From assembly GCF_021290925.1 (NCBI RefSeq), contig NZ_JAJSLX010000001.1, forward strand, positions 1,426,001-1,490,000: DNA of 64,000 nucleotides, read 5' to 3'. The notes beneath the pieces are model-generated. The model did no database searches and was not told the DNA's origin. It saw nothing but the letters and a program-made list of their open reading frames with translations. This DNA is from Sessilibacter corallicola (lineage in GTDB: Bacteria > Pseudomonadota > Gammaproteobacteria > Pseudomonadales > Cellvibrionaceae). This document shows positions 36,745 through 47,209 of this stretch, one piece after another. The number at the start of each line of letters is the position of its first letter. Within the stretch, counting starts at the first letter, position 1. Position numbers and translations under genes: made by a program.

Positions 36745-36891
36745 TCTTATTCCTTACACTCTCACTCTTGGTTCACGACACGACGTAATCCGCAGCCAAC
36801 TAAACTACTGCCCACCAGAGCCGCTTGCGGGATAAGTTGGAGTCACGCACAATCACCATCTTACAAATGAGCAGTAGGTTAGGTTGTAACC

Positions 36892-38907
36892 GTGCAGAAT
36901 CAAGCACTTAATAATAAAAAATATCTGGTGGGTGTAGACACAGGCGGCACGTTTACAGACTTCGTGATTGTCGAGCCCGACACCGCCACGATTAATGTTC
37001 TGAAAGTTCTCTCCACACCCGACAATCCTGCCGAAGCGATTCTATCGGGCTTACATGAAGCCGGATTAGCCTCAGCACTCGCCGACGGAGAGGTCATTGT
37101 TGTCCACGGAAGTACCGTAGCCACCAATGCCGCCTTGGAACGCAAGGGCGTAAAAACCGTGTACGTGACCAACAAAGGTTTCAAAGATACCCTCACTATC
37201 GGCCGCCAAACCCGCGAAGAACTCTACAACTTAAAACCGCTCTCGGTTACACCGCCTGTGCCCGAAGAACTGTGTCTTGAAGTGGACGTTCGATTGGATG
37301 CCAACGGCGAACACATCAATACGCTGTCGCCTGAGGATATCGATCAATTACGCCACCAATTAGATGCCCTCGCGCCCGAATCAGTCGCAATCAATCTACT
37401 GTTTTCTTATCTCAACGACGAAGACGAGATTCGGCTGGCCAAGGATTTGTCGGAGAAATATTTCGTCAGTCACTCCAGTGACGTACTGCCTGAACCCAAC
37501 GAATACGAACGCGGAATTGCAACTTGGCTAAACGCCTATCTCGGCCCGAAGGTGCAGGGTTATCTCAACCATCTTAAACAAGGTGTTGGCGACAGCCCAC
37601 TCGCTATTATGCAATCCAACGGCGGAACCATGGACGCTGAACAGGCCGGAAATAGGGCGGTCGACTTGCTGTTATCAGGACCTGCGGGCGGCATTGCCGC
37701 AGCCCACAAATTGTCGCAATCCGTGGCTGACTCAAAACTGTTGACCTTCGATATGGGTGGAACGTCGACGGATGTCGCCTTGTTGAACGGTGACATTACA
37801 TTGACCTCCGAAGGCCGTATTGGGCCTTATCCAGTAGCCGTACCCATGGTGGACATCTACACCATTGGCGCTGGTGGCGGTTCGGTGGCCTTTGTGGATA
37901 ACGGCGGCATGTTGCAGGTAGGCCCGGAATCTGCCGGAGCTAAACCGGGACCCGCTTGCTATAACCAGGGCGGCACCCGAGCCACAGTGACCGATGCCAA
38001 TGCGGTTTTAGGGCGCTTGCTCACGGATCAGTGCTTAGCTGGCGGCCTGCCTTTACGACTCGATAAAGCCCAACAGGCAATTTCAGACATTGCCGACGCT
38101 TTGGGGTGTGAATTAATAGAAGCGGCCGCTGGAATCATCACACTTGTCAACGAACACATGGCCGCTGCATTGCGAGTAATGTCTGTACAGCGTGGGCTCG
38201 ATCCCAAGGAATTTAGCCTGTGTTGTTTCGGCGGAGCCGGAGGTTTGCACGTGTGCGCACTGGCTGAAAACTTGGGCATGAATCAAGCAGTGGTGCCGGC
38301 TCACGCGGGTGTTTACTCTGCCCTAGGAATGCTGGTAGCCCCGAAACTACGGCAATCATCGCAATCTTATGTGTGTTTATTGGAGTCATTATCGGAGCAA
38401 AAACTAGCCAAAATTGTCCACAAACTTTGTGGAAAGGTCAGTGCACAACTTACTTCGGAAGGTGTGGATAACAAAAATATCGAGCATCAGGTGTCTCTCG
38501 ATCTGCGCTACAAAGGCCAGTCATTTTGCCTCCAAATACCTTACCAAAACCCAAACCAACTCGAACAAGCCTTTCACCAATTGCACCGCCAAAAATACGG
38601 CCACGAATTGCCCCTTCCTGTTGAGCTAGTCACTGTTCGCGTACAGGCAAAAGCCCAAGCAATTGCGGAAAAATATTTGGAATTCAGTCAATTACCGAAC
38701 CAGGCAAACACAACACAGACTCCTCAGCGGCAGTTAAACCTAGCCATGATAGGCACCACCGATCACTATCAACGCGAATACTTGGCGGCTGGAATAACAT
38801 ACCAAGGCCCTGCGTTGATAACGGAACCGACATCAACCATTCTGGTTGAGAAAGGCTGGCAGTTTTTTGTGGATAACTCTGGGAATATCTTATTAGAAAA
38901 ACAGTGA
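36892..38907 (+). CDS. Hydantoinase/oxoprolinase A-type (HyuA) protein
   Basis: This is a 671-residue ATP-dependent amidohydrolase-family protein. The N-terminal DTGGTFTDFVIV nucleotide-binding motif (16-27), a middle SGPAGG and DMGGTSTDVAL, and GPACYNQGG are the HyuA/oxoprolinase signatures. The partner HyuB-type subunit is absent from this window. The start is a GTG at 36892. The reaction (hydantoin, 5-oxoproline, or acetone-type substrates) cannot be told. A similar gene is found near mutM in Pseudomonas. The last part of the gene holds two of the four exact DnaA boxes. Confidence 0.85.
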   Translation: MQNQALNNKKYLVGVDTGGTFTDFVIVEPDTATINVLKVLSTPDNPAEAILSGLHEAGLASALADGEVIVVHGSTVATNAALERKGVKTVYVTNKGFKDTLTIGRQTREELYNLKPLSVTPPVPEELCLEVDVRLDANGEHINTLSPEDIDQLRHQLDALAPESVAINLLFSYLNDEDEIRLAKDLSEKYFVSHSSDVLPEPNEYERGIATWLNAYLGPKVQGYLNHLKQGVGDSPLAIMQSNGGTMDAEQAGNRAVDLLLSGPAGGIAAAHKLSQSVADSKLLTFDMGGTSTDVALLNGDITLTSEGRIGPYPVAVPMVDIYTIGAGGGSVAFVDNGGMLQVGPESAGAKPGPACYNQGGTRATVTDANAVLGRLLTDQCLAGGLPLRLDKAQQAISDIADALGCELIEAAAGIITLVNEHMAAALRVMSVQRGLDPKEFSLCCFGGAGGLHVCALAENLGMNQAVVPAHAGVYSALGMLVAPKLRQSSQSYVCLLESLSEQKLAKIVHKLCGKVSAQLTSEGVDNKNIEHQVSLDLRYKGQSFCLQIPYQNPNQLEQAFHQLHRQKYGHELPLPVELVTVRVQAKAQAIAEKYLEFSQLPNQANTTQTPQRQLNLAMIGTTDHYQREYLAAGITYQGPALITEPTSTILVEKGWQFFVDNSGNILLEKQ

Positions 38908-39383
38908 GTAATTACTTATCGACACCAATGTATTGCAATAGCGGTACAAACAGCACCAACGCATCGCTATTCATTGCACAAAACTCGAAAAAAGTGCCCA
39001 TTTTACAATAACAAACAGGGCACTTACTCACAGGCGTAATGAGCAAAACTCAGTTGTGGATAAAGATTTTCTCGCCAACGTCAATCAATAAAACCTTCCA
39101 GCCTTCTCATCCTGTGCACAATAAGGCTTATTAAAAACGAAAGCTTAGATATTTCGAACCGCCAGAAGCAAACAACCTATTGCAGGATAAGCTTTGTAAA
39201 TCAGAAAGATTAAAAAACGACGGTAAATAAAGCGTGAAATTTCTCAACCGCTGTCTTTACGTTATGAAATAGATTGGCTTGTATTATTGTGTACACAGTT
39301 CGATTGCCCAATCGCTTTGGAAATAGACGTGTCGATGACAAGCACGGCTTCACACAAAATCCAAGTGATTTTTATGTGGATAA
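38415..39383. other. Cluster of DnaA boxes next to rpmGB
   Basis: TGTGGATAA, the exact complement of the DnaA box TTATCCACA, occurs in the same orientation at 38463-38471, 38868-38876, 39055-39063 and 39375-39383. A one-mismatch box TTGTCCACA is at 38415-38423 on the other strand. The last two exact boxes are in noncoding DNA (38908-39544), where no gene is seen. Confidence 0.6.
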
Positions 39384-39394
39384 CTCTGGGAATA
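38868..39394 (+). repeat. 20-bp direct repeat containing a DnaA box
   Basis: TGTGGATAACTCTGGGAATA occurs exactly at 38868-38887 (end of hyuA) and at 39375-39394 (intergenic). In both places it is preceded by a T-run. Confidence 0.85.
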
Positions 39395-39483
39395 ACATCT
39401 ACATAACGAGCAAAAAAACAGCTGTTGTAGAGAGGTGCAGCGGAGATAAGGAAGTTTTGCTCAATCCGTAAAAGAGAGGCAAC

Positions 39484-39516
39484 AAAAAAGCCGCTGATGC
39501 ACGATCAACGGCTTTT
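39484..39516 (-). terminator. Intrinsic terminator of rpmBG
   Basis: Stem AAGCCG-TGAT / ATCA-CGGCTT with one internal mismatch and a loop around 39499-39503. On the minus strand it is followed by T6 (39489-39484), 29 bases after rpmG. Confidence 0.8.
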
Positions 39517-39544
39517 CGGCAAGAACAACAAATTTAAGTGTTAA

Positions 39545-39700
39545 TTACTTAATTTTGCCTTCTTTGTACATAACATGCTTACGAGCAACAGGATCAAACT
39601 TTTTGATCTCCATTTTCTCAGGCATGGTGCGCTTGTTCTTAGTAGTAGTGTAGAAGTGACCAGTACCAGCACTTGAATTCAAACGAATCTTCTCTCGCAT
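39545..39700 (-). CDS. rpmG: Ribosomal protein L33 (bL33)
   Basis: This is a 51-residue large-subunit protein, read directly from the minus strand: it starts [19 protein letters not shown] and ends MYKEGKIK. The [12 protein letters not shown] and [10 protein letters not shown] segments are diagnostic. It is of the non-zinc type (no cysteine pairs). It lies 36 bases downstream of rpmB in the usual rpmB-rpmG operon. Confidence 0.97.
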   Translation of the reverse strand: MREKIRLNSSAGTGHFYTTTKNKRTMPEKMEIKKFDPVARKHVMYKEGKIK

Positions 39701-39736
39701 GACGATTGCTCCTTTAGAGTTCGATCAGAGACCGAA

Positions 39737-39973
39737 TTAAACTTTCTCGCCGCGAGCGCGAACGTCCGCAAGCACTTGTTCAATACCTTTTTTATCGATA
39801 ATGCGCATGCCTTTGGTTGATACGCGCAATTTAACGAACTTCTTCTCAGACTCTACCCAAAAACGGTGAGTTTGAAGGTTTGGCAAAAAACGACGCTTAG
39901 TGTGGTTTTTTGCGTGAGAAACATTGTTGCCGGTTACCGGGCGCTTACCGGTTACCATACATACCTTAGACAT
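39737..39973 (-). CDS. rpmB: Ribosomal protein L28 (bL28)
   Basis: This is a 78-residue basic large-subunit protein, with [21 protein letters not shown], then [14 protein letters not shown]. It is the same size as E. coli L28. It carries a single Cys at position 5, so it is the C-minus (zinc-free) form, consistent with the L33 next to it. Confidence 0.97.
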   Translation of the reverse strand: MSKVCMVTGKRPVTGNNVSHAKNHTKRRFLPNLQTHRFWVESEKKFVKLRVSTKGMRIIDKKGIEQVLADVRARGEKV

Positions 39974-40166
39974 CTGTTAGCCTCATTTGCTGTTGGCGCC
40001 AAAACATACTGTGCCTGACTGACACAGACAGGCGTTAGGCAAGAAACTGTTGAAAATTTATGCAACGCTCCGGTTGTTGCGAGCATTTGCTCAAAGCCCA
40101 ACCTACCCCGTTGCGAAGAGCCGCGTTTTATACCAGAAGAGGTCACTGATAGCAAATCAAATTGTA

Positions 40167-40841
40167 TTAAATTAAACCTAATTCAGCGAACGAAGCGTTC
40201 TCGCCATCACCGACAATGATGTGATCCAGCACCCGAATATCCATTAAGCCTAGAGCATCAATCAAACGCTGTGTCAGACGTAAATCAGCGTCACTTGGTT
40301 CGGCGACACCCGACGGGTGATTGTGGGCAAAAATGACCGCAGCTGCATTTCGGTCCAAACACTTTTTAACCACTTCGCGACTGTAAACCGATGCACCATC
40401 AATTGTGCCATTGAATAAATTCTCGTAGCCAATCAAGCGATGTTGCGAATCGAGATAAATAATCGCAAATGTCTCGTGATCGAGATGTCGAAGTTGCGCG
40501 GTTAAATAATCTTTGACCGCCTGTGGGCTGTTAAGCACATGTTCTCGATTCAATGTTTCTTCTATGTGTCTTTTGGCGATTTCCATCACGGCTTGCAACT
40601 GCGCATAGGTCGCTTCGCCCAAACCTTTGCCGCGACAAAATTCAGTTTTGTCAGCGTTTATCAAATTGCGCAATCCACCAAAGTCTTCCAATAAATCCCG
40701 AGCGACATCAACCGCACTTTTACCAACGCAACCTGTGCGCAAAAAAACCGCCAGTAATTCAGCGTCGGATAAAATCGAGACACCGTTTTTTAATAATTTT
40801 TCACGCGGTTGTTGGTCTGCTGGCCAATCACAAATCGCCAT
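40167..40841 (-). CDS. radC: RadC (JAMM-domain DNA-repair-associated protein)
   Basis: This is a 224-residue protein of the RadC/JAB family. The N-terminal UPF helix-hairpin region starts [17 protein letters not shown] and the C-terminal JAMM metal-binding motif is [14 protein letters not shown]. Despite its name, its repair role is disputed. The gene is in the rpmGB-radC-coaBC synteny block and is divergent from coaBC. Confidence 0.95.
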   Translation of the reverse strand: MAICDWPADQQPREKLLKNGVSILSDAELLAVFLRTGCVGKSAVDVARDLLEDFGGLRNLINADKTEFCRGKGLGEATYAQLQAVMEIAKRHIEETLNREHVLNSPQAVKDYLTAQLRHLDHETFAIIYLDSQHRLIGYENLFNGTIDGASVYSREVVKKCLDRNAAAVIFAHNHPSGVAEPSDADLRLTQRLIDALGLMDIRVLDHIIVGDGENASFAELGLI

Positions 40842-41160
40842 AAGAATCTCCCTATCAAAAAAATAGCGATCGTTCGTCGGTATTCACTGTGCTAAACGAA
40901 CGATATATAAGAGCTATTTTCCGCGAAATAGCGATGAAAAATTAATAGCTTTTCACGACAAATTATTGAATTTGTTACACATTTGGCGAAAATCAATGAA
41001 GTTATAATCAGATAGTTTTATAGTTTTGAACTAATGTTTGGTAGATCCAAAACAGAAACACGTCAGGTCTCAAACAAGATCGAAACAAATTCCCATAAAA
41101 TCCCTTTACAATACCGCCGAACGCACACAGCAATATCACACTGAGTTAGTTGAATAGCCC
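40842..41160. promoter_or_regulatory. Divergent radC / coaBC promoter region
   Basis: The 319-base gap contains a 9-bp inverted repeat ATCGTTCGT (40869-40877) / ACGAACGAT (40896-40904) near radC, and a perfect TATAAT at 41003-41008, oriented towards coaBC. -35 matches are weak. No gene is present. Confidence 0.45.
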
Positions 41161-42408
41161 ATGAGTCAAACACGAAAACTGGAAAACAAGAAAATTCTAT
41201 TAGGTGTCACCGGAGGCATCGCTGCATACAAAGCCGCAGAATTAAGCCGCAGACTGCAAGATCACGGCGCTGAAATTACCGTCGCCATGACCAAAGCGGC
41301 GCAAACGTTTGTAACTCCGCTCACATTCCAAGCGCTCACGGGCAATCCAGTACACACAGAATTACTCGACCCACAAGCCGAAGCAGGCATGGGACACATT
41401 GAACTGGCTCGCTGGGCGGATTTGGTATTGGTGGTTCCAGCCAGTGCCGATTTCATTGCTCGCTTAGTTCACGGCTTCGGAGACGATTTACTCACCACTT
41501 TATGTTTGGCCAGAAGAGCGCCTCTAGCGGTTGCGCCAGCAATGAACCAAGCCATGTGGACGAATAAAACCACTCAGAACAATATCGCCAAACTGGCCGA
41601 GTTAGACATCAAACAATTTGGTCCGGCTCAGGGCGATCAAGCTTGCGGCGACATCGGCTACGGACGCTTGATGGAAATTCCAGATATCGTCAATTCGGTA
41701 ATTGATCATTTCGATGACGAAGCCGTTGAAGAGCCATCACAACCTTCGATTCTCAGCGGGAAAAAGGTGCTATTGACCGCCGGCCCGACCCGAGAAGCCA
41801 TCGATCCCGTGCGCTACATTACCAATCACAGCTCTGGAAAAATGGGTTACGCATTAGCAACCGCAGCCGCCAAAGCTGGTGCTGAGGTAACCTTAATAAG
41901 CGGTCCAACAAATCTGCCAGACCCTAAAGGCGTAACCACCATTCGAATTAATACCGCGCTTGAGATGCAAGCAGCAATCATGGAAAGAGTGGATGAGTCC
42001 GATGTATTTATTGGTTCTGCTGCCGTGGCTGATTATCGCCCAGCGTCGGTTGCTGAGCAGAAAATTAAAAAGACACAAGACAAAGATGATATGACCATTG
42101 AGCTTGTGAAAAACCCAGACATCATCGCTGGCGTTGCAGGCTGCACAAACAAACCCTTCACTGTAGGTTTTGCCGCCGAAACCAACGACGTTGCGCAATA
42201 CGCTCAAAGTAAACTTGAGCGCAAAAATCTCGATATGATTGTCGCCAACGACGTGTCGCGAAAAGATATCGGCTTTAATTCCGATCAAAATGAGGTAACG
42301 GTTTTCTGGCCGAATGGCCATCAAGCGTTGCCCAATTTAGCAAAAGGCACCCTAGCTGAAACCCTGATCAGTTTGATTGAAAAGCGTCTTAGCGAGACAA
42401 CCCAGTAA
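41161..42408 (+). CDS. coaBC: Bifunctional CoaBC (phosphopantothenoylcysteine synthetase/decarboxylase)
   Basis: This is a 415-residue fused enzyme for two steps of coenzyme A synthesis. The N-terminal CoaC flavoprotein part (1-190) shows GVTGGIAAYKAAELSRRL, the catalytic His region GHIELARWADL, PAMNQAMW and the ACGDIGYGR substrate clamp. The C-terminal CoaB part (from about 198) has GPTREAIDPVRYITNHSSGKMG and the IVANDV motif. In Pseudomonas, dut lies between coaBC and algC; here it does not. Confidence 0.96.
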   Translation: MSQTRKLENKKILLGVTGGIAAYKAAELSRRLQDHGAEITVAMTKAAQTFVTPLTFQALTGNPVHTELLDPQAEAGMGHIELARWADLVLVVPASADFIARLVHGFGDDLLTTLCLARRAPLAVAPAMNQAMWTNKTTQNNIAKLAELDIKQFGPAQGDQACGDIGYGRLMEIPDIVNSVIDHFDDEAVEEPSQPSILSGKKVLLTAGPTREAIDPVRYITNHSSGKMGYALATAAAKAGAEVTLISGPTNLPDPKGVTTIRINTALEMQAAIMERVDESDVFIGSAAVADYRPASVAEQKIKKTQDKDDMTIELVKNPDIIAGVAGCTNKPFTVGFAAETNDVAQYAQSKLERKNLDMIVANDVSRKDIGFNSDQNEVTVFWPNGHQALPNLAKGTLAETLISLIEKRLSETTQ

Positions 42409-42428
42409 GCAGTGTTCAAAAAATACGA

Positions 42429-42455
42429 GTTGTGAGCAGTTTATCGGCTCACAAC
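42429..42455 (+). terminator. Candidate terminator of coaBC
   Basis: A 9-bp perfect stem GTTGTGAGC (42429-42437) / GCTCACAAC (42447-42455), 20 bases after the coaBC stop. No T-run follows. The remaining gap to 42711 (303 bases in all) shows no gene. Confidence 0.45.
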
Positions 42456-42711
42456 CGATACTACTGACAGGTTATTAGAGCGGTTTCAATCGAAAAAACT
42501 AATTAAAATTAATCTGGTTATGCGCTCAAACGCTAACGATTTTTTCAACGAGATAATTCTAAGCAATTATCGAAGACTGATTTATTGTGTTAATTTAACG
42601 GGATACGATGCGAACGAGTATCAATTTTAATGATACCGTCTATTTACGCATCGTTTGAATTGGACTAAACAACATACAGAACAGTCTGTGTTGAACAAAG
42701 AAGGATTTAGT

Positions 42712-45144
42712 GTGTTTGCCTTTCGAAGAGAAAAAAATCAACAACCGTCGAAAGAAAAATCCCCTAAAAACCCAACCAAAATTGGGCTCATAGCAGGAGC
42801 AATTGTGCTCAATGCACTGGTTGCTTATTTTGTGTACCAACACTTTATTGTCCGTGTTGAACAAGAAAACTTAGCGCGCTTAAGTGAGCAACAAGTTCAA
42901 ACCGCCGCACGCCAGCTGCAATTTAAAATTAATGGCCTTCAATCCAGTCTCGACCAATTCGGCCAGAGGCACACATTAATTTCTGGCATCGAGAAAAACG
43001 ACGGCCAACTGTTGGAACAATGGCGCGCAACCATTTCTAATGCCTTACCCGAAGGCTCAACAGTTCTGCTGCTGAACTCAAGAGCGGCACCGGAAGCCCA
43101 AATTCCTGGACTCGATTTTCGCTTCACTGAATTGGATATGATCAACGAAGTGATTCGCGGCGAAAAACCACTGCCCGAGGCGGGAAAAATTGAAGACTCT
43201 TGGTTCTTCACATTGGTATCCGGCATTTTTTCACGCGACGACATAGAAATTAACAACGCGCACTTAGCACCCGGCGCAATTATGGTGCGCCTGCCCATAT
43301 CTTCGCTGGACGACGCACTCATCCAAGCCGACGTTAGCCTAGGTTCGTACCAATTAATTCAGAGCTATCAACCGCGATTAAATCAAACACTAACCACCGT
43401 AGGCACAGGTTTGTCACCGAAGGTTTCAGCTAAACTGAACGATCTTTGGTCAATCGATTTCTACCCATCCAAAATGCTCATCAAACAAGCCAACGCCCAA
43501 CCCTGGTTTGTACTTATAGGTTTATCTGTCTTCGCAGGCTTAACGTTCTTTGGCGCAGTTTTCGCGGCTAACTTCATAGAAAAGAAAAAGCTTCGCAAAC
43601 ACCAAGCATCAATGCTGTCGAACACAACCCCATCGGCTCACCAAGCCTCCGCAGCCAATCCGTTAGCGGCATTGGATGACGTTGAAATCGCCGAAGAGGA
43701 TAAATCGTTGATGAGTGGTGAAGCAGCCTCGCGCTCAAACACCACAACAACGATGGAACCGGTAAAACTCAAATTCCCTGAGCACGTCTTTCGCGCCTAC
43801 GATATTCGCGGTTTGGCCAAGGATGAAATCAACACCAATTTTGCATTGGCTCTAGGAAAAACTCTGGGCAGTCGCATTGTCGCTCAGGGAGACACTCATA
43901 TTTTTGTCGCCAGAGATGGCCGAACCTCAAGCCCCGAACTGTCTAAAGCGCTGATAGACGGCATTGTCAGCACCGGTTGTCGAGTGAACGACATCGGCCT
44001 TATGCCTTCGCCGTTACTCTACTACGCCGTGGCGACAAGCGAAGAAAATAAACACGGTGTTATCGTGACCGCCAGTCACAACGGTGCTGATTACAACGGC
44101 TTTAAGATCATGCTCAACGGCAACACGTTGGCGAAAGATGAAATAGCCGTAATTCGCCAACAAATGGAAACCGAAGATTTCAACACGGGTGAGGGCAGCG
44201 TTACCGAAACCGACGTTGAGTCCAATTACATTGACGAAATTTTATCGGATGTCGCCTTGATGGGTGATGTCCGCTTGGTGATTGACGCAGGCAACGGCGC
44301 CACCTCAGAAATTGCGCCGCGTTTATTCTCAGAAATGGGCTGCGATGTTATTCCACTGCATTGTGAAATCGACGGTAACTTCCCTAATCACGACCCGGAT
44401 CCGAGTCGAGAAGAAAATCTCGCCGATTTAATCAAAGCCGTAAAAGATGAGGGTGCGGACCTCGGTGTTGCGTTTGATGGCGACGGCGACCGAATCTTTA
44501 TCGTCACTGACGAAGGCGAAATTATTACAGCCGACCGTCTGCTCATGTTGTTCGCCAAAGATATTGTTTCTCGAAATCCCGGTGCCGATGTTGTCTACGA
44601 CGTTAAATGCACCCGTCAATTAGGCAGCTTAATCAGCAGCTACGGTGGCCGACCCATCATGTGGAAAACCGGCCACGCTCACATGAAAGCAAAACTGATA
44701 GAAACCGGCGCCTTACTCGGCGGCGAATACTCCGGTCATATCTTCATTAAAGATCGTTGGTACGGTTTTGACGACGGCCTCTTAGTCGCCGCACGTCTAC
44801 TCGAAATCATGTCGTTGCGCGACCAGAAAATGAGTGAAATTTTTGCCGCGTTCCCGGCACTGCCATCGACGCCGGAAATTCGTGTTGCCATTGATGAAAG
44901 CGAAAAATTTGAAACCGTTAAACGCTTGGTGGAATCCGGCAACTTCCAATCCGGCACCACCACGACTGTCGACGGTTTACGCGTAGACTTCGCCAAAGGG
45001 TGGGGCTTAGTTCGGGCATCCAATACGGCGGCAGAACTCACCTTAAGATTTGAAGGCGATAACGAGGAAGTTATCGAACAACTGAAGCTGTTATTCAAGC
45101 GCGAGCTGGCCAAAGTTGCGCCTTCGCTCGACCTTTCATTTTAA
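42712..45144 (+). CDS. algC: Membrane-anchored phosphomannomutase/phosphoglucomutase (AlgC type)
   Basis: This is an 810-residue fusion. The N-terminus has TM1 (23-44), an extracytoplasmic domain of about 215 residues, and TM2 (264-285), then a 60-residue linker. The phosphohexomutase domain (about 350-810) has all catalytic parts: Ser455 in TASHNGADYNGF, the metal-binding loop DGDGDR (589-594), the sugar-binding GGEYSGH and the final phosphate-binding RASNTAAELTLRFEG. It makes mannose-1-P and glucose-1-P for exopolysaccharide and LPS. GTG at 42712 is chosen because AAGGA lies 6 bases upstream; a TTG at 42655 has no support. In related bacteria the extended form also occurs. Confidence 0.92.
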   Translation: MFAFRREKNQQPSKEKSPKNPTKIGLIAGAIVLNALVAYFVYQHFIVRVEQENLARLSEQQVQTAARQLQFKINGLQSSLDQFGQRHTLISGIEKNDGQLLEQWRATISNALPEGSTVLLLNSRAAPEAQIPGLDFRFTELDMINEVIRGEKPLPEAGKIEDSWFFTLVSGIFSRDDIEINNAHLAPGAIMVRLPISSLDDALIQADVSLGSYQLIQSYQPRLNQTLTTVGTGLSPKVSAKLNDLWSIDFYPSKMLIKQANAQPWFVLIGLSVFAGLTFFGAVFAANFIEKKKLRKHQASMLSNTTPSAHQASAANPLAALDDVEIAEEDKSLMSGEAASRSNTTTTMEPVKLKFPEHVFRAYDIRGLAKDEINTNFALALGKTLGSRIVAQGDTHIFVARDGRTSSPELSKALIDGIVSTGCRVNDIGLMPSPLLYYAVATSEENKHGVIVTASHNGADYNGFKIMLNGNTLAKDEIAVIRQQMETEDFNTGEGSVTETDVESNYIDEILSDVALMGDVRLVIDAGNGATSEIAPRLFSEMGCDVIPLHCEIDGNFPNHDPDPSREENLADLIKAVKDEGADLGVAFDGDGDRIFIVTDEGEIITADRLLMLFAKDIVSRNPGADVVYDVKCTRQLGSLISSYGGRPIMWKTGHAHMKAKLIETGALLGGEYSGHIFIKDRWYGFDDGLLVAARLLEIMSLRDQKMSEIFAAFPALPSTPEIRVAIDESEKFETVKRLVESGNFQSGTTTTVDGLRVDFAKGWGLVRASNTAAELTLRFEGDNEEVIEQLKLLFKRELAKVAPSLDLSF

Positions 45145-46146
<1,002 letters not shown>

Positions 46147-46529
46147 TCGATAACAATTGTCCTTTCAAGTTGAGAAGGCTTGCGGGAATCGCTAGCATTA
46201 TTCGTTTTATAGTCGCCTATTTTGCACAAAGCGCTCAATGGGCTGACTAAAAAAGCGATCAAATGACAGAATTATTGAATATTCCTTATTTGCCAGTTGC
46301 CAAAGCGACCGGAAAACGTTTTAACTAATAGCTTTTCGTTAAACCCGTCTGCAACACTGCAAATACTGAAAAACTAGCGGTAATTGCAGCTTGTGGATGA
46401 TTATTTACAAAGCGACTATCGAAGCGTGGTCAAAATCGATAGTCTTAATTGCGCTTTCAAGTCCTATTGCCAAAACCTCGGGACAAGCTAACGCTGTACG
46501 TTTACTAAAGAAACCGATATTCATTTGTT
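46147..46529. promoter_or_regulatory. 383-base gap before slmA with an inverted repeat
   Basis: No gene is seen. A 9-bp inverted repeat GACTATCGA (46414-46422) / TCGATAGTC (46436-46444) lies about 85 bases before slmA and is embedded in outer arms AAAGCG/CGCTTT. It could be an operator for a regulator. Confidence 0.4.
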
Positions 46530-47186
46530 ATGACAAAAACTGAAACTAAGCTCACTAGGCGCCAGGAAATTCTTCAGGCTCTCGCTCATATGTTGGAAAT
46601 CTCGCCAGGATCGAGAATCACAACAGCGGCCTTAGCAAAGCAAGTGGGCTTTTCAGAAGCAGCGTTATATCGTCACTTCCCCAGTAAATCGAAGATGTTT
46701 GAAGGCTTGATCGAGTTTATCGAAGACACCGTCTTCACTCGCATCACGTTGATTCTTTCCGAAGAAAGCACCGCCGTTGGCCGTTGTGAGAAGATCCTTA
46801 CCTTGCTGCTCACGTTCACGGAGAGAAACCCAGGCATCACCCGCATTCTTACCGGCGACGCACTTGCCGGAGAAAACGAGCGCTTACACGCGCGCGTCGT
46901 TCAGTTCTACGATCGTTTGGAAACCCAAATTAAGCAGATTATTCGTGAAGCTGAAATCCGAGAAGGGCTGCGCCCGAAGATTGGTTTGAATGCCGCCGCT
47001 AATCTGATGGTAGCAACGGCAGAAGGGCGAATTGCGCAATTTGTAAGAAGTGGTTTTAAACGTCGTCCGACCGAACATTGGCCGGACCAGTGGAATCAAT
47101 TGATGCAGAGCTTTTTCCGTGAAGTGCTCACAACCGGTGTCACGTTAAAAACAGCGGACACCAGCGTCAGCGAAAGCTCAGTATGA
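46530..47186 (+). CDS. slmA: Nucleoid occlusion factor SlmA
   Basis: This is a 218-residue TetR-fold DNA-binding protein that blocks FtsZ polymerisation over the chromosome. The N-terminal helix-turn-helix shows [34 protein letters not shown], the SlmA signature. The C-terminal domain contains [17 protein letters not shown]. Length is slightly above the E. coli protein (198). The last nine bases would overlap the frameshift-corrected DUF4124-like gene on the other strand. Confidence 0.95.
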   Translation: MTKTETKLTRRQEILQALAHMLEISPGSRITTAALAKQVGFSEAALYRHFPSKSKMFEGLIEFIEDTVFTRITLILSEESTAVGRCEKILTLLLTFTERNPGITRILTGDALAGENERLHARVVQFYDRLETQIKQIIREAEIREGLRPKIGLNAAANLMVATAEGRIAQFVRSGFKRRPTEHWPDQWNQLMQSFFREVLTTGVTLKTADTSVSESSV

Positions 47187-47209
47187 TGTTCGGGCCTGTT
47201 CACGTCGCT

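Noticed and set aside
38992-39025. 8-bp stem AAGTGCCC/GGGCACTT as hyuA terminator
   Set aside because: The 18-base loop and lack of a T-run make it unconvincing.
39274-39471. 65-codon plus ORF in the noncoding gap with VDNSGN similarity to the hyuA end
   Set aside because: The similarity comes from the exact 20-bp DnaA-box repeat only; the TTG start has no ribosome site and the rest has no match.
46390-46400. TGTGGATGA as a further DnaA box
   Set aside because: It differs from the consensus in one core base and stands alone, 7 kb from the cluster.
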